Assembly (NCBI RefSeq): GCF_015206995.1
Contig: NZ_JADEXR010000050.1
Location: 1-40,526, forward strand
Direction: 5' to 3'
Source: an aff. Roholtiella sp. LEGE 12411
GTDB taxonomy: Bacteria; Cyanobacteriota; Cyanobacteriia; Cyanobacteriales; Nostocaceae
DNA length: 40,526 nucleotides
The notes beneath the pieces were generated by a model, which had not been told where the DNA came from, did not search any database, and saw nothing but the letters and a program-made list of their open reading frames with translations. Made by a program: the position numbers and the translations under genes. Of the stretch, positions 7,218 through 16,316 are shown in pieces (position 1 is the first letter of the stretch; the number at the start of each line of letters is the position of its first letter).

Positions 7218-7649
7218 GTGAAACTTGATTCTGCACCTTTGGGCATTTCTGGCAGATCTCAACCTGAGATCGAGCTAGAACTAGAAGACAGCATTGATTC
7301 TAAATTAACTACTGCAACACTAAGTGAGCCAGTTCAGCCTTTAGTTACCGATAGTCCTCAAAAGCAGCAATCAGCAGCGGTAATTTTTGGTACAACCTTC
7401 ATAACCATTTTTCTAGCAGAAATTGGAGACAAGACTCAGCTATCCACCCTGTTAATGAGTGCAGAATCTCATTCACCGTGGACAGTGTTTATGGGATCTG
7501 CGGCTGCACTGGTAACAACCAGTTTATTAGCTGTGCTTTTAGGCAGTTGGATAGCCAGCCGACTCAGCCCAAAAATTGTAGAAAAATCAGCAGGAGTAAT
7601 GTTACTGTTGATTTCTCTAATGCTATTTTGGGACGTGTTGCAGGGGTAA
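7218..7649 (+). CDS. UPF0016/GDT1 family half-size manganese exporter, first half
   Basis: The 143-residue product has a polar tail of about 50 residues and then three hydrophobic segments. The family signature is FLAEIGDKTQLSTLL (E68, G70, D71, K72, T73). UPF0016/TMEM165 proteins move Mn2+ (or Ca2+) out of the cytoplasm. Full-length members such as Synechocystis Mnx carry two such halves; here each half is its own gene, like the paired hemi-exchangers (Hmx1/Hmx2) described in Anabaena. The start is GTG at 7218; the next gene begins 145 bp downstream, so the two are probably co-expressed and form a heterodimer. The upstream promoter region is only about 90 bp from the end of the TnpB element. 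Confidence 0.85.
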   Translation: MKLDSAPLGISGRSQPEIELELEDSIDSKLTTATLSEPVQPLVTDSPQKQQSAAVIFGTTFITIFLAEIGDKTQLSTLLMSAESHSPWTVFMGSAAALVTTSLLAVLLGSWIASRLSPKIVEKSAGVMLLLISLMLFWDVLQG

Positions 7650-7650
7650 T

Positions 7651-7734
7651 CAAAAGTCAAAAGTCAAAAGTCAAGAGTCAAGAGTCAAGAGTCAAAAGTC
7701 AAAAGTCAAAAGTCAAAAGTCAAAAGTCAAAAGT
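7651..7734 (+). repeat. Heptamer array, 12 copies of CAAAAGT/CAAGAGT
   Basis: Twelve uninterrupted 7-bp units: three CAAAAGT, three CAAGAGT, six CAAAAGT. It starts one base after the first UPF0016 stop codon. Short tandem heptamers of this type are well known in Nostoc/Anabaena genomes. The block structure suggests growth by slippage. Confidence 0.95.
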
Positions 7735-7794
7735 CTCTTATTTATTCTCCCTCCACTCACCCACTCCTCCACTCCCCCACTCCCCCTAACCAAT

Positions 7795-8097
7795 ATGAAC
7801 TGGCATCTTTTAGGATTAAGCTTTATTACAGTTTTTTTATCAGAATTAGGTGACAAAAGTCAGTTAGCGGCGATCGCACTTTCAGGCCGTTGTCAATCTC
7901 CACGCGCTGTATTTTTTGGCGCAGCAAGCGCATTACTATTAACAAGCCTTTTGGGAGCATTAGCAGGGGGAGCAGTAGCAGAATTATTACCTACACGCGT
8001 GTTAAAAGCGATCGCTGCTGTAGGATTTGCCATCCTCGCTGTACGCCTCCTGTTGTTTAACAATGAAGCTTCCTCGGATTCTGAACAAACACCATAA
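7795..8097 (+). CDS. UPF0016/GDT1 family half-size manganese exporter, second half
   Basis: The 100-residue product has three hydrophobic segments and almost no polar tail. The signature is FLSELGDKSQLAAIA (E17, G19, D20, K21, S22), the second-half version with Ser replacing Thr. It would pair with the product of 7218-7649 to make a six-helix transporter with two ExGD(K/R)(T/S) motifs facing each other. The ATG at 7795 follows a pyrimidine-rich stretch; no strong Shine-Dalgarno is seen, which is common in cyanobacteria. The symbol is left blank because I cannot say which half corresponds to which published name. Confidence 0.85.
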   Translation: MNWHLLGLSFITVFLSELGDKSQLAAIALSGRCQSPRAVFFGAASALLLTSLLGALAGGAVAELLPTRVLKAIAAVGFAILAVRLLLFNNEASSDSEQTP

Positions 8098-8118
8098 CCA
8101 AATCTCTGAATTGTACAC

Positions 8119-8278
8119 AGGACTTACGCAAGTGTCATATTTTTAACGCCAGAGGTTGTCCAGAGTCAAAGGTAAAAAGTCCAAAAAATCTTGACCCTTG
8201 ACCCTTGATTCTTGACCCTTGACCCTTGACCCTTGACTCTTATACCAGAAGCCTTGTGTGCCAGTTGCGTAAGTCCTA
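8119..8278. mobile_element. MITE-like element, copy 1
   Basis: The ends are CAGGACTTACGCAA (8119) and the inverse TTGCGTAAGTCCTA (to 8278). The flanks are GTACA and GTATA, a 5-bp duplication with one mismatch. Length is 160 bp, with no gene. It lies between convergent genes and contains a heptamer array. Confidence 0.8.
8191..8239. repeat. Heptamer array, 7 copies of TTGACCC and variants
   Basis: Seven 7-bp units inside the MITE-like element: TTGACCC x2, TTGATTC, TTGACCC x3, TTGACTC. Read on the other strand the unit is GTCAAGG, a relative of the CAAAAGT/CAAGAGT array at 7651. Confidence 0.9.
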
Positions 8279-8363
8279 GTATATTCAAATAAATATATCC
8301 ACATAGCAAAAAGACGCCAAGTATTTCTTAGCGTCTTTGCAATCTCTACGTGAGATTGAATCC

Positions 8364-8861
8364 TTAAAATTCTTGTCGCCAACACCAGCTTAAAAGCGTA
8401 CCACCAGCTACCAGTTTGACCATTTCCAGTAGCCAATAACCACCGTGCAGTAAATTCATCGTTGATGGAATTGCAGCAGCGGCTTCAAATAGGTTTAGTT
8501 GAACTCCTATGGCGCACATTTGCGGAGTTAAGAAATAGGTGTCAAGCAGAGCTATAGTTAGCAGCAGCGCAGATAAAACAATACCGCCAATACGCCAGTG
8601 AGATTGGGTTTTGCTCAAAGCTAGTGCCCCAGTCAACACCACAGCAGCAGATAATAATTCCATGCGATTAAAATTCCAAAAAATCACATAGCCTGCTGTA
8701 GTAAAACCAGCTTGATTCATCATCCCAGAAAGATAAAGACTAGGCATAATTACCCAATCTAAAACTACACTGGCGCTGAGCCAAAAGCCCAAAGTCAGCA
8801 TAATGGCGGTTTGCCAAATTGGTCGCTTTAATTCAAAGCTAGAACTAGAAATAGCAGTCAT
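8364..8861 (-). CDS. Four-helix membrane protein, DUF4149-like
   Basis: The 165-residue product has four strongly hydrophobic segments, roughly residues 17-40, 60-82, 90-110 and 140-160. It lacks charged catalytic motifs. Conserved-looking features are FWLSASVVLDWVIMPSL in helix 1 and FWNFNRMELLSA before helix 2. The layout resembles the DUF4149/TMEM205-like family of small membrane proteins without a known reaction. It is a single gene, convergent with the UPF0016 pair across a MITE-like insertion. The ATG at 8861 gives the natural start. The family name is a pattern match from memory; no function is proposed. Confidence 0.65.
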   Translation of the reverse strand: MTAISSSSFELKRPIWQTAIMLTLGFWLSASVVLDWVIMPSLYLSGMMNQAGFTTAGYVIFWNFNRMELLSAAVVLTGALALSKTQSHWRIGGIVLSALLLTIALLDTYFLTPQMCAIGVQLNLFEAAAAIPSTMNLLHGGYWLLEMVKLVAGGTLLSWCWRQEF

Positions 8862-9201
8862 AAAATAATTGCCTGTGTTGTACTCTTAGTGTGTAACCTC
8901 ACCAGTTAGTTTGACAAGAAATATCAATTATCCTTTACAAAGCAATTGCCACCGCAGAAGCGATCGCTGTTATTTTTGATTCAATTCCAATTTTTTTTAA
9001 TTTTAGTTGAGAAATATTAACTTAGATAAAAAATAAAAAAGCCAGCCCAAATACTAACTGAGCGGAAAGTTAAAAATTACACAAGAGTGTAGAATATATT
9101 TTGTTTGTTTGGCAAAAAAGTTTTCCTAACTTGTGTCCTAATATTTCCTAACCTTGCGTAGAAAATACTGGCATTTTATCAAGCCATATATTTCTTTACA
9201 A
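8862..9201. other. AT-rich intergenic region
   Basis: It contains one HIP1 site (near 8959) and A/T runs, presumably promoters for the membrane protein (minus) and the unknown gene (plus). No further gene or repeat was seen. Confidence 0.5.
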
Positions 9202-9600
9202 ATGCTGCATTTCAGATTACTTAACATTTTTAAAAGAACAGGCTTCCCACCCGTCCTATCTGATGAAGTGGAACTATTGAAGGCAGCTATCACTGACGCT
9301 AAGCAGAGAGGACTTGATCCACAATATACGCCAGAAGTACAGAATATTGTTAGACGCATGATAACTTTGATGCCGTTTGTTGAAAAATTCCGAGAATTAG
9401 AACAGGTAGTACGTGCAGACTGGATTATAAGGGAAACGAAGCCATCCGATGATCCTGAAGTTAAAGCATCAGGACAACGAATTATTTTAGTTAGTAATGA
9501 ATTGTTTATCGATAGGCATTGTCGGCGTTTTTACAAATATCTTCAGCATTTAGGAATATCTGAGCTACCGTTTTTAGGAGAAAATACTTACAAAGAATAA
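9202..9600 (+). CDS. Unknown soluble protein
   Basis: I do not recognise this gene. From the ATG at 9202 it encodes about 132 residues; the frame opens further upstream to a TTG at 9154. The product is mostly helical and charged, with EVELLKAAITDAKQRGLDPQ and NIVRRMITLMPFVEKFRELE suggesting amphipathic helices. A middle segment GQRIILVSNELFIDRH could be a beta strand and turn. There is no signal peptide or membrane segment. No good ribosome binding site is seen before either start. It stands alone, with a hairpin 24 bp after its stop. Confidence 0.55.
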   Translation: MLHFRLLNIFKRTGFPPVLSDEVELLKAAITDAKQRGLDPQYTPEVQNIVRRMITLMPFVEKFRELEQVVRADWIIRETKPSDDPEVKASGQRIILVSNELFIDRHCRRFYKYLQHLGISELPFLGENTYKE

Positions 9601-9623
9601 CGGGAAGTGTGAAAGCTCCTCAT

Positions 9624-9656
9624 GATGTGGCACTTCGCCGTGCGGAGTACCACATC
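9624..9656. repeat. Hairpin GATGTGG/CCACATC
   Basis: The outer 7-bp stem (9624-9630 with 9650-9656) encloses further CT/AG and CGC/GCG pairs. It sits just after the unknown gene and before the end of the cyclase gene, so it may be a terminator or a dispersed palindrome. No T-run follows. Confidence 0.6.
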
Positions 9657-9736
9657 TGTAATATTTTGGTAAATAACACAATTAGTGCCCCTACGAAAGA
9701 TATGGTTTTTCAGCTTGATTTATATTTGGTATTTCT

Positions 9737-9751
9737 TGTCAATGCGTAAGT
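9737..9751. repeat. Solitary MITE-like right end
   Basis: TGTCAATGCGTAAGT is identical over 15 bp to the right end of the element at 27348-27526 (27508-27522). No matching left end was found nearby, so this is either a relic or a more diverged copy. Confidence 0.55.
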
Positions 9752-9800
9752 ACTAACAATTTCAAACTTACATCTCTCATAACTTTCCAACGGGCAAAAT

Positions 9801-12395
9801 CTATTTCTCGTGAAATGTCCAAACGCCTTCATCCCAATCTGCATCTGATGGGGGTGATTGCAACCAATGCTGACAACGGCGCAGATGTAACATAGCAGCT
9901 TTGTCATTTTTATCGGCGGACAAAACTTTAGCAAACTCGTTTTTAGCAAAGGTAAATTGGCGATTGAGGTAATACTGGCGTCCTCTGTGATAATGCTCAA
10001 TGACTTGCAATTTTTCGCTACTAATTGGATCAGAACGTAAACTTACCAATTCGTATATGGCTACTGCCTCATTTCTACCCTTGACGCGAATATAATCTAG
10101 TTCCCTCGCCCAAATATCATTTTGGCAAGGTTGATAAGTGTTATCGCTAATAATAATGTCGCAACCATATTGTTTACTAACACTTTCTAGTCTGGAGCCA
10201 AGATTAACACCATCACCAATGGCGGTAAATTCCATCCGCTTACTAGAGCCAATATTACCACTGATTACGGTATCAGAATTGATGCCAATGCCAATATTAA
10301 TTCTCGGCTTATTCGCTATATAGCGACGTTGATTAAAATCTTGTAAGCGATGACGCATTTCTAGGGATGTTTGCACTGCCATCCAAGCGTGTTCTTCTAA
10401 TGCTAAAGGAGAACCAAACACAGCCATAATCGCATCGCCGATGTATTTATCAAGAGTACCTTTATGTTTAAAAACTGCTTCTACCATTGATTCAAAATAT
10501 TCATTGAGCATACTCACCACTTCTTCTGCTTCCAGGTTTTCCGTCAAAGTGGTGTAGCCACGAATATCAGAAAATAAAATTGAAACTTCTTTGCGATCGC
10601 CTCCTAGTTTAGCATCATCCAATTTCAGCAATTCTTCGGCTAATTCCTGGGTCATATAGCGGTACATCGTACTTTTGAGGCGCTTTTCATCACTGATATC
10701 TTCCATGACAACTAGCGCTCCACAAACCTGTTGTTGATCGCTAGCATCAGCAATTGTGTTAATCGATAAATTAATACTGTGCTGTTCTATTCCAGTAGTC
10801 AAAAGTGTGCGATCGGGGTAATACTGCTGGCGACTTTTTAAGTCTGTTCCATGTAAAGCATCCTGACACCACTTGCTAAAGTCGCTTTCCTTGATACCGA
10901 TCACATCATTAACTAATTTACCTTCTAAACGGTCGTCTAATTCCACCCCTAACAAACGCTTGGCACTTTCATTCGCAGCGATAATTAACCCGGCTTTATC
11001 AGTAGAAACAACTCCATTGGAAAGACTACGCAGAATATCTCGCTGCATTTGTTCTTGTTGCTTGACTGTGGCAAATAACTGTGCATTTTGTAATGCTACT
11101 CCTGCTTGAATATTAAAAGCTTCCATGAACTCTTCATCATTACGATCAAAGCTAGCTTGGAAACATTCGGGAGCTTTGGGCCAAAAAGATGGATTATAAA
11201 GCGGGAAATCCCCTGATTTTTTTTTATTTACTAACTGTGTAACACCAATTAAATCTTGATCGGCGTTAAACACTGGCATACACAGTAAACTACAGGTGCG
11301 ATAGCCATTTTGCTGGTCAATTTGTTTAGCAGTATCTGAATCTGGGTGATCATACAAGTCGAACGGAATATTTAGCTTTTTGCCAGAAGCAGCTACTATA
11401 CCAGCAAAACCTTTACCTACAGGTATTCGCAACTCTTTCGTTGAGCCATCATCTTGAGTAATTTTCGTCCATAATTCATGGCGATCGCGATCTATTAACC
11501 ATAAAGTACTGCGATCGGCATTCATTAGTTCCTTCGCCTCATCCATCACCCGCTTTAGGGTATCTTCTAAGTCGAGACTGCTTTGAGAGAGTGACTTGAT
11601 GGCTTTCATCAGCGCCGCCACTGCTCTTTGTTTTTGGGTGGCTACATAAAAAGAGCGTGACGATTCTAAAATTAGTCGAATTGAAGGAGCAAATTCTTGA
11701 AATAATTCTTCGTCAGCACTTGTAAAGCCCTTGGTATCAATGCGCTCTGCAAGTGGAGCATGTGGATTATTACTGGAGTTTAATTTATTTAACAATTGTA
11801 CCACTGCAACTAATTGCCCATGTTCATTCAACAGTGGCAAAGCCAGCATAGTGTAAGTGCGATAGCCAGTCCTTTTTTCTTGTTCCTGGGCAAAATGCGA
11901 TCGCGGATCGTTATAAAAATCAAAAGGAATATTGATAACTTGCTTGAAAGTAGCGACTTCACCACCAATGCCTTTATCTGTTGGGATGCGAATTTCTAGA
12001 GAGCGATCGCCTTGTCCCTCTGCTACTATTGACCAGAGTTCTTTTTTATCTTCATCTAATAAAAATATCGTAGTGCGATCTGCTCCTAGTAATTCACCAG
12101 TTTTCAAGGTAATTGAATGCAACATTTCTTGCAGAATTGTTTCAAACCCCTGAGAATCTAGCATTGACAGGGTTTGATGCACAATCTGTAATTTTTGCTC
12201 AACATCTCTAACAACCTGTTTAAAAGTATCCTGAGTCAGAGGAGCAAGAAACGTAGAAATAGTTCCTTGTCTTGTGGGAAGAGCACCCACAGGAGCAGAA
12301 TTTGGTTGTAAGTCACGGTTCTCTTGGTTACGAACACCAATAATCAAATCGGCTCTCTCCCCAGAACTACCTTGATATACTGACATAACTACCAT
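9801..12395 (-). CDS. cyaB: Adenylate cyclase with tandem GAF domains and PAS (CyaB type)
   Basis: This 864-residue class III cyclase makes cAMP from ATP. In order: GAF-A (about 80-230), GAF-B (about 265-440), PAS (about 455-560), cyclase domain (about 605-790) and a C-terminal helical tail with TPR character. Each GAF keeps the split NK...F...DE cyclic-nucleotide-binding signature. In the cyclase domain, D610 (FSDIRGY) and D654 (YIGDAIMAV) bind metal, K650 and T724 match the adenine-selecting pair, and N731 and R735 (NLGSRLE) match the transition-state residues of Anabaena CyaB1. Architecture and length fit CyaB1/CyaB2, in which cAMP binding to the GAF domains activates the enzyme. An alternative start is MSVYQG, at 12386. 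It stands alone on the minus strand. Confidence 0.92.
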   Translation of the reverse strand: MVVMSVYQGSSGERADLIIGVRNQENRDLQPNSAPVGALPTRQGTISTFLAPLTQDTFKQVVRDVEQKLQIVHQTLSMLDSQGFETILQEMLHSITLKTGELLGADRTTIFLLDEDKKELWSIVAEGQGDRSLEIRIPTDKGIGGEVATFKQVINIPFDFYNDPRSHFAQEQEKRTGYRTYTMLALPLLNEHGQLVAVVQLLNKLNSSNNPHAPLAERIDTKGFTSADEELFQEFAPSIRLILESSRSFYVATQKQRAVAALMKAIKSLSQSSLDLEDTLKRVMDEAKELMNADRSTLWLIDRDRHELWTKITQDDGSTKELRIPVGKGFAGIVAASGKKLNIPFDLYDHPDSDTAKQIDQQNGYRTCSLLCMPVFNADQDLIGVTQLVNKKKSGDFPLYNPSFWPKAPECFQASFDRNDEEFMEAFNIQAGVALQNAQLFATVKQQEQMQRDILRSLSNGVVSTDKAGLIIAANESAKRLLGVELDDRLEGKLVNDVIGIKESDFSKWCQDALHGTDLKSRQQYYPDRTLLTTGIEQHSINLSINTIADASDQQQVCGALVVMEDISDEKRLKSTMYRYMTQELAEELLKLDDAKLGGDRKEVSILFSDIRGYTTLTENLEAEEVVSMLNEYFESMVEAVFKHKGTLDKYIGDAIMAVFGSPLALEEHAWMAVQTSLEMRHRLQDFNQRRYIANKPRINIGIGINSDTVISGNIGSSKRMEFTAIGDGVNLGSRLESVSKQYGCDIIISDNTYQPCQNDIWARELDYIRVKGRNEAVAIYELVSLRSDPISSEKLQVIEHYHRGRQYYLNRQFTFAKNEFAKVLSADKNDKAAMLHLRRCQHWLQSPPSDADWDEGVWTFHEK

Positions 12396-12859
12396 TTGAG
12401 ATAACAGGATTAGATTTTAGGCTGTTTAACAATGCCATTAAATTTACGTAAGTACTACTAACCGATTCTCATTGAGCACCCAATCTGAAGATGCATTAGC
12501 TCTAGCAAAAGTGCGATCGCAAAACTTGCAGATATTACCAGGCCACTTAGCCATAAACTACTTGACTGGCAATGCTTGTGCAGGTAATGTATACATAGTT
12601 CCCAAATCTATGACTAAATTAACAGCTTTATATTCAAAATAATCTGGTTGCTAGAGGGAGGAAGGTAATAAAGTTGTGTAACAAATCTTCAGTTGTTGCA
12701 TAAAACCTAGATAAAAGCCGTAGATACAAAAGGAGACACTGAATTCCATTAGGAAAGTCTCCAGATTATCAAACTGTTTTTTGGTTATCGCTAATCCTTG
12801 GCAATTCATTTCCAAACATTTGATTCAAGCGCTGTTTCTTGAAAGAGGTAAACTTACAC
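12396..12859. other. Intergenic region between cyclase and proline-rich gene
   Basis: It should hold the divergent promoters of the cyclase and the proline-rich/TPS pair. An unstarted open frame of about 57 codons near 12470-12645 gives no recognisable protein and has no ribosome binding site. One HIP1 site is present. No hairpin or repeat stands out. Confidence 0.45.
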
Positions 12860-13093
12860 ATGACTTATAAATCAGGGCAAGCGAATATTTTGGTAAAGAG
12901 TGGGGCGATCGTCGCATCTGGTCCACCTAATCCATGGCCTCTAATACCTCAATCACCTTTGAACGCCCCACCACGAAAGCCCAAGCAACCTCCAGAGCAA
13001 CCTAACCCTAATCAACCTCTAGAGCAACAACCTAAGCCTAATCAGCCTCCAGAGATATCCATACCACCACAGGAAACCTCTGAGTCGAACTGA
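12860..13093 (+). CDS. Short proline-rich protein upstream of TPS exoprotein
   Basis: From the ATG at 12860 this encodes 77 residues (a TTG at 12839 would add seven). The N-terminal third, MTYKSGQANILVKSGAIVAS, could form beta strands. The rest is Pro/Gln/Asn-rich with imperfect repeats such as PPEQPNPNQPLEQQPKPNQP and lacks a folded-domain signature. GAGGTAA lies upstream of the ATG with rather long spacing. It ends 49 bp before the ATG of the TPS exoprotein, in the same direction, so the two may be co-transcribed. I do not recognise a family; it may be a small cell-surface or linker-like protein, or not a functional gene. Confidence 0.45.
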   Translation: MTYKSGQANILVKSGAIVASGPPNPWPLIPQSPLNAPPRKPKQPPEQPNPNQPLEQQPKPNQPPEISIPPQETSESN

Positions 13094-13142
13094 AGGGTTA
13101 TATAAACTTTTGGTAGTTTTTAATAAAGAGGCACATTCTTAT

Positions 13143-15623
13143 ATGACTCAAAGCGCTAAAGGTTGCTCTTGGCAATTAAGTTTATTAAGTTATTTAGCAA
13201 CTGCTGGGACGCTAACCTTTAGTATTGCTTTTCCTTTTGCAAATTCTGTCTTTGCCCAGAGTGCCATCACTGCTGATGACAGCCTAGGAGATGAAAGATC
13301 TCAGGTTATCGAAAACTACCTTGGTAATCCTACTGAAGCGCTGACGGGTGGAGCAAGTCGTGACAATAATCTGTTTCACAGCTTTCTAGAATTTAATGTT
13401 AAGGAAAACAGATCAGCTGTTTTCTTGAGTCCCAGTAATATTCAGAACATTCTAGTCAGGGTGACGGGTAGTAACCGCTCTGAAATCCTGGGCAGGCTTG
13501 GAATTTCTGGTTCTAATGCCAATTTATTTTTGATTAATCCTAACGGGATCATCTTTGGACCAAATGCGACACTCAATGTGGGTGGGTCGTTTGTTGCTAG
13601 TACAGCTAGCAGTGTCAAGTTTGCTGGTGACAACGTTTTTAGTGCAACTGCCCCCCAAACAACATCTCTGCTGACGGTGAATGTACCAATTGGGTTGCAA
13701 TTCGGTAGGACAGGGGGAGATATTAATCTCCAGGGGACATTAGCAGTACAATCTGGTAAAACTTTGGCGTTAGTCGGCGGTAACATTACCCTAGATGGTG
13801 GCAATGTCAGCCTAGAGCGCAATAGTCTAGAAGCAAAAGATGGTCAAATTGCTTTGGGAGGGATACTCGAAGCAGGCACAGTAGAACTGAACCTTGATAG
13901 TAATAACCAGATCCTAAGCTTTCCTAAAGACGTTGTACTAGCAGATATATCATTCAAAAATCAAGCTCGAGTGGATGTTAGTGGTGAGGGCGGTGGTTAT
14001 ATCCAGCTACAGGGCAAACGGATTACGCTCACTGATGCGTCACAAGCTGTTGCAAACACCCTAGGGAATCAAAACGGCAGAGGAATCTCTATCCAAGCAG
14101 AGCAGTTAACTCTTCAAGATGGATCGCAAGTATCAACTTCAGTAGGATCTTCTGCTCTTCCGGGCGTTACGGGGTCTGGGGGAAGTTTAGTGGTGAGAGC
14201 AACTGACTCTGTGAAAGTGATCGGAACAATACCAACTGGTAAGATCAACGCAGGTAATCCCAGCGCTTTGTTTGCTGATACTTATGGTCAGGGCGCAGCG
14301 GGCAGCTTAACTATTGAAACGGGAAAGTTAATTGTTGAGAATGGGGGAAACGTATCAACTGCTGCTCGGCAGGGTAGTGGTCGTGGAGGAGAGTTGGAGG
14401 TGACCGCCACAGATTTTGTAAAACTAAGTGGAGTCTCAGATCTTGGATTTCCTAATGGCTTGTTTACTCAGACTTTAGATGCCGGAAATGCAGGTTCCTT
14501 GACGATTAAAACTCCTGCGTTAATTATTCAGGGTGGATCAGTTGTAACAGCTGGTACTGGCGTGAAAAGCCAAGGTAACGGAGGGGCTTTGACTGTACGC
14601 GCCTCTGATTCTGTGGAACTGAGCGGAACAACACCCAATAGTCAGGAGACAAGTGGCTTGTTTGCTCGGAGTCGAGGTAGCGGAGATGCAGGTTCTGTGT
14701 CGATTACCACAGGACGCTTGATTGTGCGAGATCAGGCTCAAGTAACCGTAGCCGCATTGGGTTCAGGGAATGCAGGCAATCTGGATATTACAGCCCGCGA
14801 AATCCGTTTAGATAGACAAGGAAAATTGCTTGCTAACACCACATCAGGAAATGGTGGCAATATTAACTTACAATTACAGAACTTGTTGCTGTTACGCAAT
14901 ATGAGTCAAATTTCTGCTACGGCAGGTACTGCTGGTGCTGGTGGTGGAAATGGCGGCAATATTACTATAGATAGTCCTAATGGTTTCATCGTTGCTGTTC
15001 CTAATGAAAATAGCGACATTAGCGCTAATGCTTTCACAGGCTCTGGTGGCAAGGTCGAAATCACAGCTTATGGTGTCTTTGGCATAGAACCGCGTAGTCG
15101 AGAAGACTTGGAGAAACTCCTGGGAACAAATGATCCAACTAAACTAAACCCTCAAAAGCTACCAACTAACGATATTACGGCTATTTCTCAAGCAAACCCG
15201 ACTTTAAACGGTGTGGTAAATATTAACACCCCCGATATCGACCTTAATGAGGGATTAATTAACTTACCAACCCAACCAGTTGAACTAAAAGTAGCCCAAG
15301 TATGTAAAGCGGGTGCAGGTCGAAATCAAAACAGTTTTACGGTTACTGGTCGAGGTGGCGTGCCTTCTAGTCCTACCGAACCTCTTAGTGCTGATGCTGT
15401 TCTAGCAGATTGGATTACTCTCGATAAAGTTAGTGCAACTCCACATAACACACCTGTTACCCAAAATTACACTAAACCCAACCCAGAAACCATCGTCGAA
15501 GCTACAGGGTGGGAAATAAATGCTAAGGGGGAGATAGTCCTTACTGCTACTGTGCCTAATGTCACTCATCATAATTCTTGGCAGAAGTCAGCTGATTGTA
15601 GTGCGCTTCAAGCATCGTCCTAA
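13143..15623 (+). CDS. Two-partner-secretion exoprotein with filamentous haemagglutinin N-terminal domain
   Basis: The signal peptide WQLSLLSYLATAGTLTFSIA...SVFA is followed by QSAITADDSLG, the start of the TPS (haemagglutination activity) domain. Diagnostic blocks are NLFHSFLEFNV, SNIQNILVRVTG, and LFLINPNGIIFGPNA with GGSFVASTA. The middle is a long repeat-rich beta helix (for example GGNGGNITIDSPNGF). The C-terminal part, AQVCKAGAGRNQNSFTVTGRGG, is typical of cyanobacterial family members. The protein would be exported by Sec, then across the outer membrane by a TpsB/Omp85 partner, which is not in this window. The ATG at 13143 is preferred over the TTG at 13110 because AAAGAGG and the signal peptide fit it. 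It gives 826 residues. Confidence 0.9.
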   Translation: MTQSAKGCSWQLSLLSYLATAGTLTFSIAFPFANSVFAQSAITADDSLGDERSQVIENYLGNPTEALTGGASRDNNLFHSFLEFNVKENRSAVFLSPSNIQNILVRVTGSNRSEILGRLGISGSNANLFLINPNGIIFGPNATLNVGGSFVASTASSVKFAGDNVFSATAPQTTSLLTVNVPIGLQFGRTGGDINLQGTLAVQSGKTLALVGGNITLDGGNVSLERNSLEAKDGQIALGGILEAGTVELNLDSNNQILSFPKDVVLADISFKNQARVDVSGEGGGYIQLQGKRITLTDASQAVANTLGNQNGRGISIQAEQLTLQDGSQVSTSVGSSALPGVTGSGGSLVVRATDSVKVIGTIPTGKINAGNPSALFADTYGQGAAGSLTIETGKLIVENGGNVSTAARQGSGRGGELEVTATDFVKLSGVSDLGFPNGLFTQTLDAGNAGSLTIKTPALIIQGGSVVTAGTGVKSQGNGGALTVRASDSVELSGTTPNSQETSGLFARSRGSGDAGSVSITTGRLIVRDQAQVTVAALGSGNAGNLDITAREIRLDRQGKLLANTTSGNGGNINLQLQNLLLLRNMSQISATAGTAGAGGGNGGNITIDSPNGFIVAVPNENSDISANAFTGSGGKVEITAYGVFGIEPRSREDLEKLLGTNDPTKLNPQKLPTNDITAISQANPTLNGVVNINTPDIDLNEGLINLPTQPVELKVAQVCKAGAGRNQNSFTVTGRGGVPSSPTEPLSADAVLADWITLDKVSATPHNTPVTQNYTKPNPETIVEATGWEINAKGEIVLTATVPNVTHHNSWQKSADCSALQASS

Positions 15624-15734
15624 ACTGTGGTGTTAGCTTATCAGTCTGAAAACAATGCTTTCAGCATCAGTCGAGGATTGAGCAAACTGCTCGGAGGTTT
15701 TAGTGTCCATAATTATTCCTCCTGTCCCTGACGA

Positions 15735-16316
15735 TCATCGTGGGTGGCGCAACATGGGAAAGATAGCCGGTGATGTCCCAAGCTGAATCGTGCCGAGTAA
15801 CTCAAAACCGTGCCGTTTGTATAACGGGAGATTTGTTGCATTTGTGGATTCAAGATATGCCAGCTTTTGATCGCGATCGCACTGCATCAGTGTGTGCTGT
15901 AGCAAAGCTGAACCGTAGCCATTACCCTGCTGAGCCAGCTCCACACCAAGTAATGGCAGATACCAATGCGGTTCACTCGGATGGTAGTGATCCATCTGCT
16001 CAAATACTGCAAATACTTCTGCTTGATCCTGATCGGAAACGCTTTGCTGCAATTGTGCAATCAGCCGGTCTTTGTCGGGATGGATTCCCGGCGGTAACCA
16101 AAGTGCGGTACCGGAGTAGCCATCAATGTAGTAGGCGGTGTTGTGTTCAAAGGCTCTACCAGCCAATGCCCTTACAAAGTGTGGGAAGTGTGTCAAGTAC
16201 TCATGGGCATTTGGATACAGCCAACGTCCAGCCGGATCGGCGATAAACGCCAGTACGATTACAGCAATGACATATTCTTCATTAGATACCGTTGCGGTTT
16301 GGATTGATGATGTCAT
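15735..16316 (-). CDS. GNAT-family N-acetyltransferase
   Basis: The 193-residue product has the GNAT acetyl-CoA loop at 124-139: GVELAQQGNGYGSALL, with the Q-x-x-G-x-G/A pattern Q130-G131-N-G133-Y-G135. The next conserved segment, YLESTNATNLPLYKRHGFEL (154-173), matches motif B, where the Tyr/Tyr-like residue and the RHGFE turn line up with active GNATs. The N-terminal half has FIADPAGRWLYP and a substrate-side insertion. The acceptor is unknown. Its ATG overlaps by one base the stop codon of a broken membrane-protein gene (TAATG), so it was probably the second gene of an operon and may have lost its promoter. Confidence 0.82.
   Translation of the reverse strand: MTSSIQTATVSNEEYVIAVIVLAFIADPAGRWLYPNAHEYLTHFPHFVRALAGRAFEHNTAYYIDGYSGTALWLPPGIHPDKDRLIAQLQQSVSDQDQAEVFAVFEQMDHYHPSEPHWYLPLLGVELAQQGNGYGSALLQHTLMQCDRDQKLAYLESTNATNLPLYKRHGFELLGTIQLGTSPAIFPMLRHPR

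Noticed and set aside
7651-7734. Repeat array considered as a CRISPR
   Set aside because: Units are 7 bp with no spacers and no cas genes nearby; it is a tandem heptamer array. The same holds for 8191-8239 and 27178-27240.
12470-12645. Open frame of about 57 codons upstream of the proline-rich gene
   Set aside because: No ATG or ribosome binding site, and the peptide matches nothing I recognise.
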